Source: an uncultured Prevotella sp. (GTDB lineage: Bacteria > Bacteroidota > Bacteroidia > Bacteroidales > Bacteroidaceae). Taken from it: a DNA stretch of 32,390 nucleotides. The translations under genes and the position numbers were made by a program. The stretch spans positions 1 to 32,390 of the forward strand of contig CALUGU010000027.1 in the NCBI GenBank assembly GCA_944320255.1. Reading direction: 5' to 3'. Shown piece after piece: positions 12,121 through 21,106 of the stretch (its first letter is position 1; each line of letters opens with the position of its first letter). The notes beneath the pieces were generated by a model. It searched no databases, was not told the origin of the DNA, and worked only from the letters and a program-made list of their open reading frames with translations.

Positions 12121-12360
12121 AGACGTCACAATGTCACCGCGCGCTGTAACCCCTTGGCTTTCATTGCTTTGCACCGTGACATTATCCCGCAGTTTAATGT
12201 CACCTCCGTCACGTTACGTTTCCCGTTCCTGCGGATTGAAAATTCGAGGAAACGAAACGAGATTTATGACACACTCCAACGGAGTGACATTAGTGAAAGT
12301 GCCGCCATAGTTGATGTCACGGCGTAATCAGCTGACTTTCTGCGCGTTACCGTGCGCCGT
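12121..12360. repeat. Cluster of GTCAC/GTGAC pentamers
   Basis: At least eight copies of GTCAC or its complement GTGAC occur in about 240 bases, for example ACGTCACAATGTCACCG, ACCGTGACATT, AATGTCACCTCCGTCACG and GCCGTGACGTTGTGA. About one would be expected at most. Several pair in opposite orientation, so hairpins are possible. Function unknown. Confidence 0.5.
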
Positions 12361-12632
12361 GACGTTGTGATATTTTAAATCACAATCAGTCCGTATAAGT
12401 ATAAGTCTGAAATCTAATGCCGAATAAGGTTTTACGCACAGAAATATGTTTATTCAATACCGTTAACGACAGATTTTGGGCTTAAGGAACCGGGCTGTCG
12501 GTTCTAAAATCTTTAATTTCCCTGATTTCTTAATGAATTGGAGTTTTGCGCATATTCATTATTAATACGGGCGTAGCCCGTGTCACGATATAAATTTGAA
12601 TTTTTTTACAAGAGTTTTTAAATAAAAAGCAT

Positions 12633-12640
12633 TATCTTTG
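12633..12640 (+). promoter_or_regulatory. -7 box of polysaccharide locus promoter
   Basis: TATCTTTG at 12633-12640. No clear TTTG lies about 20 bases upstream (only T-rich GAGTTTTT), so the -33 box is weak and an activator may be needed. It is the only promoter candidate before the sugar transferase. Confidence 0.45.
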
Positions 12641-12749
12641 CAACAATTTTTGGAAAATAGGGTTATATATAAGGACAATATAGACAATAAGGGTTGTGGA
12701 AAACGTATATAGCGCAAATACCGGTAAGGCAGAATGTAGCCGTGACGCG

Positions 12750-13337
12750 ATGAACGCCGCGCAGCGTGCCGTGAAGCGGCTGCTCGATTTTGTGTTCGCG
12801 CTCGTCGGGCTTGTGCTGTTTTCTCCTTTATTCCTTATTATATATATAATGCTGAAACGCCAGAATAACGGTCCGGCGATATTCTCGCAGGAACGCATAG
12901 GTTACGGAGGGCGCCCGTTCACGATATACAAGTTCCGCACGATGAGCGGCGAGGAAGACGGGCCGAGGCTCGTGGCGAAATGCGACGAGGCCAATTCTAC
13001 GAAGACGGAGCGTTTCCTCCGCGAGCACCATCTTGACGAGCTGCCGCAGCTGTGGAACGTGTTGAAGGGCGACATGTCGTTCGTAGGGCCGAGGCCGGAA
13101 CGCAAGTATTACATCGACCAGATAATGGCCCGCGACGGCGACTATGAGCTTATCTACCAGATGCGCCCAGGGCTGACGTCGGAAGCTACCCTTTATAACG
13201 GCTATACGGACAGTATGGAAAAGATGCTGAAACGTCTGCATATGGACATTCATTATCTTGAGAACCGTTCGTTGACGCTTGATTTCAGCATAATAATGCG
13301 TACCGTGGCGAGCATCGTCAGCGGTAGAAAGTTTTGA
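12750..13337 (+). CDS. Initiating undecaprenyl-phosphate sugar phosphotransferase
   Basis: 195 residues from the ATG at 12750; an in-frame GTG at 12696 would add 18 residues and is possible. It starts repeat-unit synthesis by transferring a sugar-1-phosphate from a UDP-sugar to undecaprenyl phosphate on the inner membrane. It has one membrane helix (LLDFVFALVGLVLFSPLFLI) and then the catalytic bacterial sugar transferase domain: FSQERIGYGGRPFTIYKFRT, the DELPQLWNVLKGDMSFVGPR motif and YQMRPGLTS. It lacks the extra N-terminal helices of WbaP or WcaJ, so it is a short PglC-like monotopic form. It is the first gene of the locus and ends about 55 bases before the export gene. The sugar is not predictable. 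Confidence 0.93.
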   Translation: MNAAQRAVKRLLDFVFALVGLVLFSPLFLIIYIMLKRQNNGPAIFSQERIGYGGRPFTIYKFRTMSGEEDGPRLVAKCDEANSTKTERFLREHHLDELPQLWNVLKGDMSFVGPRPERKYYIDQIMARDGDYELIYQMRPGLTSEATLYNGYTDSMEKMLKRLHMDIHYLENRSLTLDFSIIMRTVASIVSGRKF

Positions 13338-13393
13338 CGTCGGGGCTGCGGACGAGCCTCGTGCCGACCTATGATTTTAGATATTATATGACT

Positions 13394-15994
13394 ATGAAAC
13401 GATACTTCCTAATGATTGTAATGGCGGCCATGCTGCCGTTTTGCGCTTTTGCGCAGTCGATGACCGACGAACAAGTGATGCAGTTTGTCGTCGAGGAGAA
13501 TGCGGCGGGCACGTCGCAGGCGCAGATTGTCACCAAACTGATGCAGCGTGGCGTTGACATTACGCAGATAAGGCGCGTGAGGCAGAAATACGAGCGTTTG
13601 GCGAAGAACCAAGGCATGGGAGCCGTCAACACCAACGACGCCGCAGGAAGGGAGAGCCGCCTGAGGGCGAACAACACGAAAAGCAAGAGGAAGACCAAGT
13701 ACAGCGAATACGACGACGGGTTTGACGACGAAGAAGACGACCGTCAGACATACCGTGTGAAAGACTTGCGTGACAACGGCTTGGAGAAAAGCACGGCATA
13801 CGACGAGACTAACGAGGACTGGCTCATGATGCAGGACGAGCTGAACGAGTTCATCCCCGACACGGCGGCCATCGTGGACATGTATATGAACCGGGAGAGG
13901 AAGAAAAAGAAGCCGAAAGTGTTCGGCCGCGACATCTTTAACAACAAAGAACTGACTTTCGAGCCGGACATGAACATCGCCACGCCGCAGAATTACAGGC
14001 TCGGTGCGGGCGACGCCGTGTTCATCGACATCTACGGGGCTTCACAGAAGACGATAGAAAGCACAGTGTCGCCAGACGGGACGGTGACGATAGAAGGATA
14101 CGGCCCGGTGCAGGTCGGCGGTTTGACTGTGGAACAGGCTAACGCCAAACTGAAATCAACGCTTGGGGCACGCTATAGCAGCTCAAAAATCCGCCTGACG
14201 GTAGGGCAGACGCGCTCGATAATGGTAAATGTGATGGGCGAGGTTGAAAATCCCGGAACTTATACGCTACCTGCCTTTGCCACAGTGTTTCACGCCTTGT
14301 ATATGGCGGGAGGCACGAACGACCTCGGAACGCTGCGTAACATCAAGGTGTACAGAAATAACCGCCTTGTGTCTTCGGTTGACATTTATGACTACATCCT
14401 CAACGGAAAACTTACGGGCAATGTGCGCTTAGCCGACAATGACGTGATTTCCGTAGGCACATACGACTGCCTCGTGAACATCACGGGTAAGGTGAAGCGC
14501 CCGATGTTTTACGAGATGAAGAAGAACGAGAGCGTTGCCACGCTCTTGAAATACGCCGGCGGCTTTACCGGCGACGCAAATAAGAAGTCGGTGCGTTTGG
14601 TACGTAAGACGGGTAGGGAATATTCAGTCTACACAATAGATGAGTTTGATATGAGCGCGTTCCAAGTGTCTGACGCCGACTCTGTCAGTGTTGACTCCAT
14701 TATTCCGAGATTTTCAAATATGGTGGAAATTAAGGGGGCTGTGTTCCGCCCGGGAATGTACCAGGTAGGTGGGGACATAACCAGTGTGCGTTCGCTCATT
14801 GAACACGCTGACGGGCTGCGCGAGGAGGCTTTCACTGCACGCGCCGTGATGCACAGGATGAAGCCCGACCGCACGCTTGAGGTGGTGCCGGTTGACGTGG
14901 AGGGTATCATGGCCGGACGTGTGGCCGACATACCAATACAGAACAACGACGTGCTTTTCATCCCGACAAAGCAGGAGATGATGGAAGAACAAACCATCAC
15001 GATACATGGCGAGGTGTTCTATCCCGGAGTTTACAAATATGCAGACAATGAGACGCTTGAAGACTTCGTGTTGCAGGCCGGCGGACTGAAGCAAACCGCC
15101 TCCACTGTGAAAGTGGACGTGGCGCGCCGCATGGTTAATCCGAAAGCTGTGACTACAGACTCGATCATAGCCCGCACATACACGTTTGCTTTGAAAGACG
15201 GCTTTGTGATCGACGGCGAACCCGGTTTTAAGTTGATGCCCTTCGACGAGGTGTACGTGCGTAAAAGTCCTGGTTTCTATAAACAGCAAAACGTAACAGT
15301 GGAAGGCGAGGTGATGTTTGGCGGCGTTTATACATTGTCTAAGAAAAACCAACGCCTGAGCGACCTGATACGCAGTGCCGGTGGAGTGAACGACCGTGCT
15401 TATATTGCCGGTGCGCGTCTTGAGCGCAAGATGGACGAGAACGAACGCAAACGCTATGAGGTTGTGTTCCGTATGGCACAGGAAGAAGCCGCCCGCCTTG
15501 AACTTGAGGCTGCCGGAGCCGGTAAGACTATCAACATGGACGACAAGGAGATGGAAAAGAAGTTCGATATACCCGAAACGTATTCTGTCGGTATCGAGCT
15601 TGATAAGGCTTTGGCCGAACCGGGAGGCGACGCCGACATTGTGCTGCGTGAGGGTGACAAGCTCGTAGTGCCGCAATATACTGCTACGGTGAAAATTAAC
15701 GGCGAGGTGATGTATCCTAACACCGTAGGTTACCAGAAAGGTAAGAAGGCCAAGTATTATATCAATCAGGCAGGCGGTTTCAGCAACCGCGCAAAGAAGA
15801 GCCAGGCCTTCATCATTTACATGAACGGCATGGTGGCGAAGGTAAGCGAGGGCGCGAAGCCTCAGCCCGGCTGTGAGATATTCGTTCCGCAGAAGAAAGT
15901 CAACACCATGACGATAGCCGAAAAGATGTCAATGGGTACGTCTATTGCTTCTATCGCCACGATGATTGCTACGTTGGCAAACGTTTTGCAATAA
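13394..15994 (+). CDS. Polysaccharide export outer-membrane protein with six SLBB-like repeats
   Basis: 866 residues from the ATG at 13394, which starts a clean signal peptide (MKRYFLMIVMAAML..CAFAQS); an ATG six bases earlier is also possible. A charged, probably disordered section (about 60-190) precedes the poly-export domain near 195-260 (YRLGAGDAVFIDIYGASQ). Then come six SLBB-like beta-grasp repeats starting near 277, 360, 443, 534, 634 and 766, each with G.V..PG.Y and ending AGG or ADG. E. coli Wza has two. A hydrophobic segment ends the protein (MGTSIASIATMIATLANVLQ). It would form the periplasm-to-surface conduit. There is no lipobox, unlike Wza. It is followed after 13 bases by the AAA/nuclease gene. 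Confidence 0.92.
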   Translation: MKRYFLMIVMAAMLPFCAFAQSMTDEQVMQFVVEENAAGTSQAQIVTKLMQRGVDITQIRRVRQKYERLAKNQGMGAVNTNDAAGRESRLRANNTKSKRKTKYSEYDDGFDDEEDDRQTYRVKDLRDNGLEKSTAYDETNEDWLMMQDELNEFIPDTAAIVDMYMNRERKKKKPKVFGRDIFNNKELTFEPDMNIATPQNYRLGAGDAVFIDIYGASQKTIESTVSPDGTVTIEGYGPVQVGGLTVEQANAKLKSTLGARYSSSKIRLTVGQTRSIMVNVMGEVENPGTYTLPAFATVFHALYMAGGTNDLGTLRNIKVYRNNRLVSSVDIYDYILNGKLTGNVRLADNDVISVGTYDCLVNITGKVKRPMFYEMKKNESVATLLKYAGGFTGDANKKSVRLVRKTGREYSVYTIDEFDMSAFQVSDADSVSVDSIIPRFSNMVEIKGAVFRPGMYQVGGDITSVRSLIEHADGLREEAFTARAVMHRMKPDRTLEVVPVDVEGIMAGRVADIPIQNNDVLFIPTKQEMMEEQTITIHGEVFYPGVYKYADNETLEDFVLQAGGLKQTASTVKVDVARRMVNPKAVTTDSIIARTYTFALKDGFVIDGEPGFKLMPFDEVYVRKSPGFYKQQNVTVEGEVMFGGVYTLSKKNQRLSDLIRSAGGVNDRAYIAGARLERKMDENERKRYEVVFRMAQEEAARLELEAAGAGKTINMDDKEMEKKFDIPETYSVGIELDKALAEPGGDADIVLREGDKLVVPQYTATVKINGEVMYPNTVGYQKGKKAKYYINQAGGFSNRAKKSQAFIIYMNGMVAKVSEGAKPQPGCEIFVPQKKVNTMTIAEKMSMGTSIASIATMIATLANVLQ

Positions 15995-16007
15995 AGACAA
16001 GGAAAGT

Positions 16008-17555
16008 ATGAAATATCCTATCGGTATACAGAATTTTGAAAGTCTGCGTAAAGATGATTATCTTTATGTTGACAAGACGCGGATGGTTTATGAGCTTGTC
16101 TCTGACGGGCGTTATTACTTCTTGAGGCGTCCGCGCCGTTTCGGTAAAAGTCTTCTTATCTCTACGATAGAGGCCTATTTTAGTGGGCGAAAAGACTTGT
16201 TTGCCGGTTTGGATATTGAAAAACTTGAAACAGAATGGGAGCCGTATCCGATTTTGCATATCGACCTCAACACGCGTAACTATGACACGAAAGAGGCGTT
16301 GTTGGCTGAGCTTAATAAACACCTTGAAGCGTGGGAAGCCCTGTACGGCGATAAGTTTAAAGACCGCTCCCCGGAAGAGAGGTTTTCACATATAATAGAA
16401 CTTGCTTACAAACAAACAGGCAAGCGTGTGGTGCTGCTTGTTGACGAGTATGATAAGCCGTTGTTGCAGACAATCGGCAACGCTGCATTGCAAGATGTTT
16501 ACAGAACTATTTTGAAAGCCTTTTACTCCGTTGTTAAAACCTACGACAAGTATATAAAGTTTGGTTTCTTTACGGGAGTGACTAAGTTCGGTAAAGTGAG
16601 CGTGTTCAGCGATTTGAACAATCTTCAGGATATATCGATGGACAAGCGGTATATCGAAATATGCGGAATTACGGAGGAAGAAATACACCGCTATTTTGAG
16701 TCTTCATTGCAGGAACTTGCCGCTGCCAACAATATGACATACGATGAAGTCGCGGCAAAGTTGAAAGAGCAATATGACGGTTATCATTTTGAATATGGCA
16801 CGAAAGGCATTTACAATCCTTTCAGCCTGCTGAACACGTTTGCAAAACAGAGCTTCAAAGACTATTGGTTTGAGACGGGCACGCCAACGTTCCTCGTACA
16901 GTTGTTGCAGGAACGTAAGTACGCCTTGCCTGATTTGACGCATGAAATAGTTTCAGACGATGTACTCAATAGCATCGACACGGCGTCGCGTAATCCCATA
17001 CCACTGATTTATCAAAGTGGTTATCTTACGATAAAAGGCTATAATGAACGGTTTAGGAAGTATTATCTCGGCTTCCCTAACAAGGAAGTGGAGACGGGCT
17101 TCTTGAATTTTCTGTTGCCGTATTACGCCCCTAACAGTGACAGGTCGGAGTTTGACGTCAGCAATTTCGTCATGGACGTTGAAAGCGGCAAGCCAGAACA
17201 ATTCATGCAGCATCTGCAAGCGATGTTTGCCGACACGGACTATAAAATCGTCGGCAATGCCGAACTGTATTTCCAGAATGCCCTTTACCTCATCTTTAAG
17301 ATAATGGGGTTCTATGTCGATGTTGAACATCCTACGAGTGCCCGCCGCATAGATGTGTTGATAAAAACCTCCGATTACATTTACATCATCGAGTGCAAGC
17401 TCGACAAGTCGGCAGACGAAGCCCTACGTCAGATAGACGAACTCGGCTACGCCGCCCCCTTTGCCGCAGATAAACGCACGATATATAAAATAGGTGTGAA
17501 CTTCTCAAGCGAGACAAGGGGAGTAGAAGGGTGGAAGGTGAATATTGAAAGTTAA
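16008..17555 (+). CDS. AAA-ATPase-like protein with C-terminal PD-(D/E)XK nuclease domain
   Basis: 515 residues from the ATG at 16008, with GGAAAG just upstream; the open frame begins earlier but overlaps the export gene. Residues 1-290 form the AAA-ATPase-like domain (PF09820 type): YVDKTRMVYELV, a P-loop RPRRFGKSLL (41-50) that lacks the usual first glycine, and Walker B VVLLVDEYD (141-149). The C-terminus has the nuclease-fold motif with Asp449 in RRIDVLI and Glu462-x-Lys464 in YIYIIECKL (PDDEXK_9 type). This family is abundant in Prevotella and other gut Bacteroidetes, and its role is unknown. It sits tightly between an export gene and a transferase, so it is co-transcribed with capsule genes. 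Confidence 0.9.
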   Translation: MKYPIGIQNFESLRKDDYLYVDKTRMVYELVSDGRYYFLRRPRRFGKSLLISTIEAYFSGRKDLFAGLDIEKLETEWEPYPILHIDLNTRNYDTKEALLAELNKHLEAWEALYGDKFKDRSPEERFSHIIELAYKQTGKRVVLLVDEYDKPLLQTIGNAALQDVYRTILKAFYSVVKTYDKYIKFGFFTGVTKFGKVSVFSDLNNLQDISMDKRYIEICGITEEEIHRYFESSLQELAAANNMTYDEVAAKLKEQYDGYHFEYGTKGIYNPFSLLNTFAKQSFKDYWFETGTPTFLVQLLQERKYALPDLTHEIVSDDVLNSIDTASRNPIPLIYQSGYLTIKGYNERFRKYYLGFPNKEVETGFLNFLLPYYAPNSDRSEFDVSNFVMDVESGKPEQFMQHLQAMFADTDYKIVGNAELYFQNALYLIFKIMGFYVDVEHPTSARRIDVLIKTSDYIYIIECKLDKSADEALRQIDELGYAAPFAADKRTIYKIGVNFSSETRGVEGWKVNIES

Positions 17556-17584
17556 AGACAATCGTAAAAGTAACAGTAATTTTA

Positions 17585-18289
17585 ATGGGCAATCTGATAC
17601 GTAAGATTTGGAGTCACAGGCATGATTTTAGAAGTATTATTTATAGTGGATATGTAAATTTCCGTTATTTACCTTTTAAAGATGCGATAAAGTTTCCTAT
17701 AATACTATACAAACCAAAACTATTAAGGTTAAAAGGTAAAATAAGGATAGATTGTAAGGTTCGATATGGTATGGTGCGTTTGGGTTTCAATATGGTTTCG
17801 TTATACCCAAATTCAGGAATTATTATAGAAAATCATGGAGGAACAATTGTTTTTAAAGGAAATTGTATTGTTGGAAATAATTCTGCAATATCAGTGGGGA
17901 AAAGCGGAGTTGTGATTTTTGGAAACAATTTTATTTCAACAACGACGTTACGTTTAGCTGTTTATGATCACGTTTTATTTAAAGAAAATGTTTTGTTTGG
18001 ATGGGATACGCTTGTTATAGATACAGATTTTCATAAACTAACAAAAAAATCAGGTGGTTATAACCGTGGACATGCCCCTATATGTATTGGTGCTAATAAT
18101 TGGTTTGGCAATGGTTGTAAAATATTAAAGCGAACCCAAACGCCGGATAATTGTGTCTTTTCGACCGGCACTATTTTAGATGGTAAAGTCGAAGCTCCAG
18201 AATATAGTGTTGTTGGTTGTGTGCAACCGCTGGCTGTTAAAGCTACAGGAGTTTGGAGAAATGAAAGAGAAGATAAAATAGAATATTGA
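17585..18289 (+). CDS. Hexapeptide-repeat (left-handed beta-helix) acyltransferase
   Basis: 234 residues. From about residue 75 the sequence has imperfect hexapeptide turns (SGIIIENHGGTIVFKGNCIV, GNNSAISVGKSGVVIFGNNF) and then CIGANNWFGNGCKILKRTQT, PDNCVFSTGTILDG, EYSVVGCVQPLAVKATGVWR, as in LpxA-like O-acetyl- or serine acetyltransferase relatives. His in TDFHKL (about 148) could be catalytic. It probably adds an acyl group to the growing glycan or a precursor. It is the first gene of the AT-rich block. Its stop is 12 bases from the end of the convergent flippase gene, and the two genes have no clear terminator between them. Confidence 0.85.
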   Translation: MGNLIRKIWSHRHDFRSIIYSGYVNFRYLPFKDAIKFPIILYKPKLLRLKGKIRIDCKVRYGMVRLGFNMVSLYPNSGIIIENHGGTIVFKGNCIVGNNSAISVGKSGVVIFGNNFISTTTLRLAVYDHVLFKENVLFGWDTLVIDTDFHKLTKKSGGYNRGHAPICIGANNWFGNGCKILKRTQTPDNCVFSTGTILDGKVEAPEYSVVGCVQPLAVKATGVWRNEREDKIEY

Positions 18290-18301
18290 GCATTTTAGTA
18301 A

Positions 18302-19747
18302 TTATGCTCTTTTGGAAAATATTTTTGTTAGTTGTTTAATTGTTCTTATTACGAATTCATCTTTGAATATCTTTATATAAATTACGTAATAATAAATTGA
18401 AATAAAAATAAAGCCTACAGTGATAATGTAGAATGTGTTGTTTGATAATTTGGATATGATTATAGATGTTAATATGCACGGAATTGCCCATAGTGTGTGA
18501 TGTATGAGTTCTTTTGTTGGAACTTTCATGTTGACGTATTTTTTTAGGCGGAGTTGTGATAATGTTAGAATTATTAATTCAGAAGTAATCCAAACAATTG
18601 CAGATCCAATACTTTTTAGTTGACTGACAATCAAAATATTTAACAATAAACCCCAAATAGCTCCAATTATAGAATTTATAAATATATCTTTATCTTTTTT
18701 TAGCGGCATTAAAACCTGTAATACAATTATTTGTTCATATCCAATGATGAGTATTAATGGCATAACCATACGCATTGGGATAGTTGCAAACTCGTAACCA
18801 GGACCAGCGATTATTTCAATGATCTGTGAGGCGTAAACAGTGGTAAAGATTATAACTGGTATTGCAAAAATAAATAACGTATGTAATGATTTGGATAATA
18901 ATTCCTTAAAAGATTCTATTTGTCCTTTTGACACTAACGAACTCATTCTTGGCAGCATGACACCTGTAAAAGCTGTAAATAAAGATAAGAAAATGCTGTG
19001 TAGTTTTGTTGCAGTTGTGTAATAGCCAACTTCTGTCTCTCCACAAACAAAACCTAAATAAGCAACATTAAATGTTGTATACATGGAAGTAAGTAATATA
19101 TAAGTTCCTAAAATTAAAAATGGTCTAATGTAAGGTTTGAGTGATAAGTTAGAGATTTTAATATCTACAAATGCCTTCGTATGCCATAAATTGATAACTG
19201 CACTTGCCGCTATCATAAGCATTGATAATAAATAATAAATGTTGTAATCAGTTTGCTCTTTTATAAAAATAAAAATGCCAACTACATAGATTATTTTTGT
19301 GAGTAAACCGTACTTTGTGATATATTTAAAGTTCTCTATCCCTTTGTAAAACCATTCAATCTGTAAATAATTAAATATGACTTTGAAAAAACCAATGAAC
19401 ATTAGCTCTCTATGTTCATATAGTTTCGGAATAGAATAAATCGATATGATTAAGAGGAGCAATACTATTCCAGTAGAAATGGAATTTAATATTAATAAAT
19501 TAGAGAACGACTTAGATAGTTTTTGTCTATTGCTTGTATTTGCGGCGATTTCACGTATTCCCACAGCAACAATGCCCATCATTGAGAACATCATATAATA
19601 ATTTATGATGCTGTCTATGAAATTGCAGATGCCGATATTTGTAACCCCTAAAACTCTTGACACATACGGATATGTTATTATGGGAAAAATGTAATTAGCA
19701 GAAGTTAATATGCAACTGTAAAAAAAATTCTTTTTTACGTCAGCCAT
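18302..19747 (-). CDS. Oligosaccharide flippase (Wzx-like)
   Basis: 481 residues, about 12-14 hydrophobic helices spread over the whole length, typical of the MOP superfamily polysaccharide transporters. The conserved N-terminal motif is SANYIFPIITYPYVSRVLG and IREIAANTSNRQKLSKSFSN follows the second helix. It flips undecaprenyl-linked repeat units across the inner membrane for the Wzy polymerase. It is on the minus strand, unlike the rest of the locus, 16 bases downstream of the glycosyltransferase at 19764-20690, and converges on the acyltransferase. Strongly A+T-rich codons. Confidence 0.92.
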   Translation of the reverse strand: MADVKKNFFYSCILTSANYIFPIITYPYVSRVLGVTNIGICNFIDSIINYYMMFSMMGIVAVGIREIAANTSNRQKLSKSFSNLLILNSISTGIVLLLLIISIYSIPKLYEHRELMFIGFFKVIFNYLQIEWFYKGIENFKYITKYGLLTKIIYVVGIFIFIKEQTDYNIYYLLSMLMIAASAVINLWHTKAFVDIKISNLSLKPYIRPFLILGTYILLTSMYTTFNVAYLGFVCGETEVGYYTTATKLHSIFLSLFTAFTGVMLPRMSSLVSKGQIESFKELLSKSLHTLFIFAIPVIIFTTVYASQIIEIIAGPGYEFATIPMRMVMPLILIIGYEQIIVLQVLMPLKKDKDIFINSIIGAIWGLLLNILIVSQLKSIGSAIVWITSELIILTLSQLRLKKYVNMKVPTKELIHHTLWAIPCILTSIIISKLSNNTFYIITVGFIFISIYYYVIYIKIFKDEFVIRTIKQLTKIFSKRA

Positions 19748-19763
19748 TTTGAGGTGTATTTAT

Positions 19764-20690
19764 TTATGATAAGATAGATTTTCTAAGTTCCTTGTAAAAT
19801 ATTTTCTGATATTTATATTTTTTCCATATATTTCGTTTAAGGAGGCGGAAAATAAACTTATTTAGCGATAGTGCAAAAGAATAAGTAATATTTGCAATTC
19901 GTATTTCTACGTGCCCCACATTCCGCTTATAATAAATCAATCTGCTTTCTTCGGACATTTTAATTCTTTCTATATTTAAAATAGATTGTTCCCTGTCAAA
20001 ACTTTTGCCTTCAAGATGTTGAATCTTTGCTGTTGGTACATTTATGATTTTATATCCATGTTTTTTTATTCTGCAACATAAGTCTGTCTCTTCATAATAC
20101 ATGAAAAAGTCTGAAGAAAAACCGCCAAATTCGTCTAATATTTTCTTTTTGACCATGAGATCTGCTCCTGTGATATATCCAACTTTGATGGGGTGATCAG
20201 TGTAATTGAATATATAATTCCCACCGAAAATGAGTTTTTCAATTTTCCTGAATGTTAGAATACTTAAGTCCCATTTTAATGAAGGCAGTATCCTGTAGAA
20301 ACTTTGTGCTGGTTTCATCAGCTCATCGTACAGGTTGCCGCCACAAGCTCCAACATCATTATGGTTATCTAAGTAATTAGACAATTCTTTTATAGCATTA
20401 TTTATTAGTAAAGTGTCAGGATTTAAAAATAGAATATTTCTACCTTTAGCAATATAAACTCCTTCATTGTTAGCCATACCAAAACCTTTATTTTCTTTCA
20501 ATGAAATAAATGAAAGTTCTATGTCATTTTTAAACGTATCTTTTAATAAGTTATAGCAATTGTCGTTAGAATTATTGTCAACAACAATTATCTCATATGA
20601 AATATCTTTTGTTAGCCTTATTATAGATGTTATGGCGTTGGCTATCAAATCTGCAGTTTTGTAATTTACTATGATAATAGAAACATCCAT
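19764..20690 (-). CDS. Glycosyltransferase family 2, rhamnosyltransferase-like
   Basis: 308 residues. GT-A fold: VSIIIVNYKTADLIANAITS (3-22), EIIVVDNNSND (about 33-43), the acceptor/metal region NILFLNPDTLLINNAI with LNPD in place of DXD, and CGGNLYD. Then KVGYITGADLMVKKKILDEF, GGFSSDFFMYYEETDLCCRI and KIQHLEGKSF, typical of dTDP-rhamnosyl-type GT2 enzymes (WbbL family). The sugar is uncertain. A strong minus-strand promoter precedes it, leaving an mRNA leader of only about 10 bases. Confidence 0.9.
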   Translation of the reverse strand: MDVSIIIVNYKTADLIANAITSIIRLTKDISYEIIVVDNNSNDNCYNLLKDTFKNDIELSFISLKENKGFGMANNEGVYIAKGRNILFLNPDTLLINNAIKELSNYLDNHNDVGACGGNLYDELMKPAQSFYRILPSLKWDLSILTFRKIEKLIFGGNYIFNYTDHPIKVGYITGADLMVKKKILDEFGGFSSDFFMYYEETDLCCRIKKHGYKIINVPTAKIQHLEGKSFDREQSILNIERIKMSEESRLIYYKRNVGHVEIRIANITYSFALSLNKFIFRLLKRNIWKKYKYQKIFYKELRKSILS

Positions 20691-20706
20691 TGTGCTTTTT
20701 TGTAAG

Positions 20707-20737
20707 CAAAGGTAGGTAAAATGAAATAATAAACAAA
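20707..20737 (-). promoter_or_regulatory. Minus-strand promoter of GT2-flippase pair
   Basis: On the minus strand TTTG (20734-20737) and TACCTTTG (20707-20714) are 19 bases apart, an excellent match. Transcription would start near 20701, about 10 bases before the ATG at 20690. Confidence 0.7.
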
Positions 20738-20840
20738 ATATTTCATTTTATATATTGCTTATTGATGGAATTATTCTTGTCTCTGTATGCTTGCTACTTT
20801 CGGTTTGTTGTATTTCAAAGGCTTTAGCTTACTGTTTTTA

Positions 20841-20955
20841 CTTGCTTCCAGCGAGATTGTAAAAGGTGTCCTTTTGTAGTGTAAAAAGCCATCTTTTAAA
20901 TGGTAAAAGGATATGTCTTAAAAGCTGAAAGGATACCATTTGAAACTGTAATCGG
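20841..20955. repeat. 22-bp-period intergenic repeat array, copy C
   Basis: Units start at 20865, 20887, 20909 and 20931, exactly 22 bases apart (GGTGTC, AGCCAT, GGATAT, GGATAC heads, each followed by TTTT or AAAA-rich tails). Flanking sequence on both sides (TTTTTACTTGCTTC left, TTTGAAACTGTAATCG right) aligns with copy A. It lies in the gap between the divergent minus-strand pair and wzz. Confidence 0.7.
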
Positions 20956-21010
20956 CGTCGTGCCACTAAAAATAATTCCTCCAAGGGGTTTTATATATAG
21001 GAAAAATTCT

Positions 21011-21085
21011 TATCTTTGCATTTGTGTTTATTATTATGAGGCTTTGTGCTGAATTCTGAACCGCAAAGATAGACTATGAGGCTTT
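21011..21085 (+). promoter_or_regulatory. wzz promoter region with 40-bp-spaced direct repeats
   Basis: TATCTTTG (21011-21018) is the -7 box; the -33 region is only T-rich. In the leader TATGAGGCTTT occurs twice (21035-21045 and 21075-21085), exactly 40 bases apart, about four helical turns. This could be a regulatory site or the trace of a small duplication. Confidence 0.45.
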
Positions 21086-21106
21086 ATTTATCAAAATGCG
21101 TAATAT

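Larger units (their letters stand above)
11863..12695. other. Gene-free repeat mosaic between fabI and polysaccharide locus
   Basis: About 830 bases with no credible ORF. From left to right: AAAATCGGCCGTTAGGC (11879), the end motif also present at 417-657; CCGAGGAAACGGAAC (11970 area), repeated as TCGAGGAAACGAAAC near 12243; the 22-base array at 12024; a cluster of GTCAC/GTGAC pentamers at 12121-12360; a hairpin ACGGGC-GTA-GCCCGT near 12567-12581; then the promoter at 12633. The frame at 12092-12310 runs through these repeats and is rejected as a gene. Confidence 0.65.

Noticed and set aside
12092-12310. ORF of 72 residues in the fabI-sugar transferase gap
   Set aside because: Runs through the GTCAC cluster and repeats, has no ribosome-binding region or protein-like pattern.
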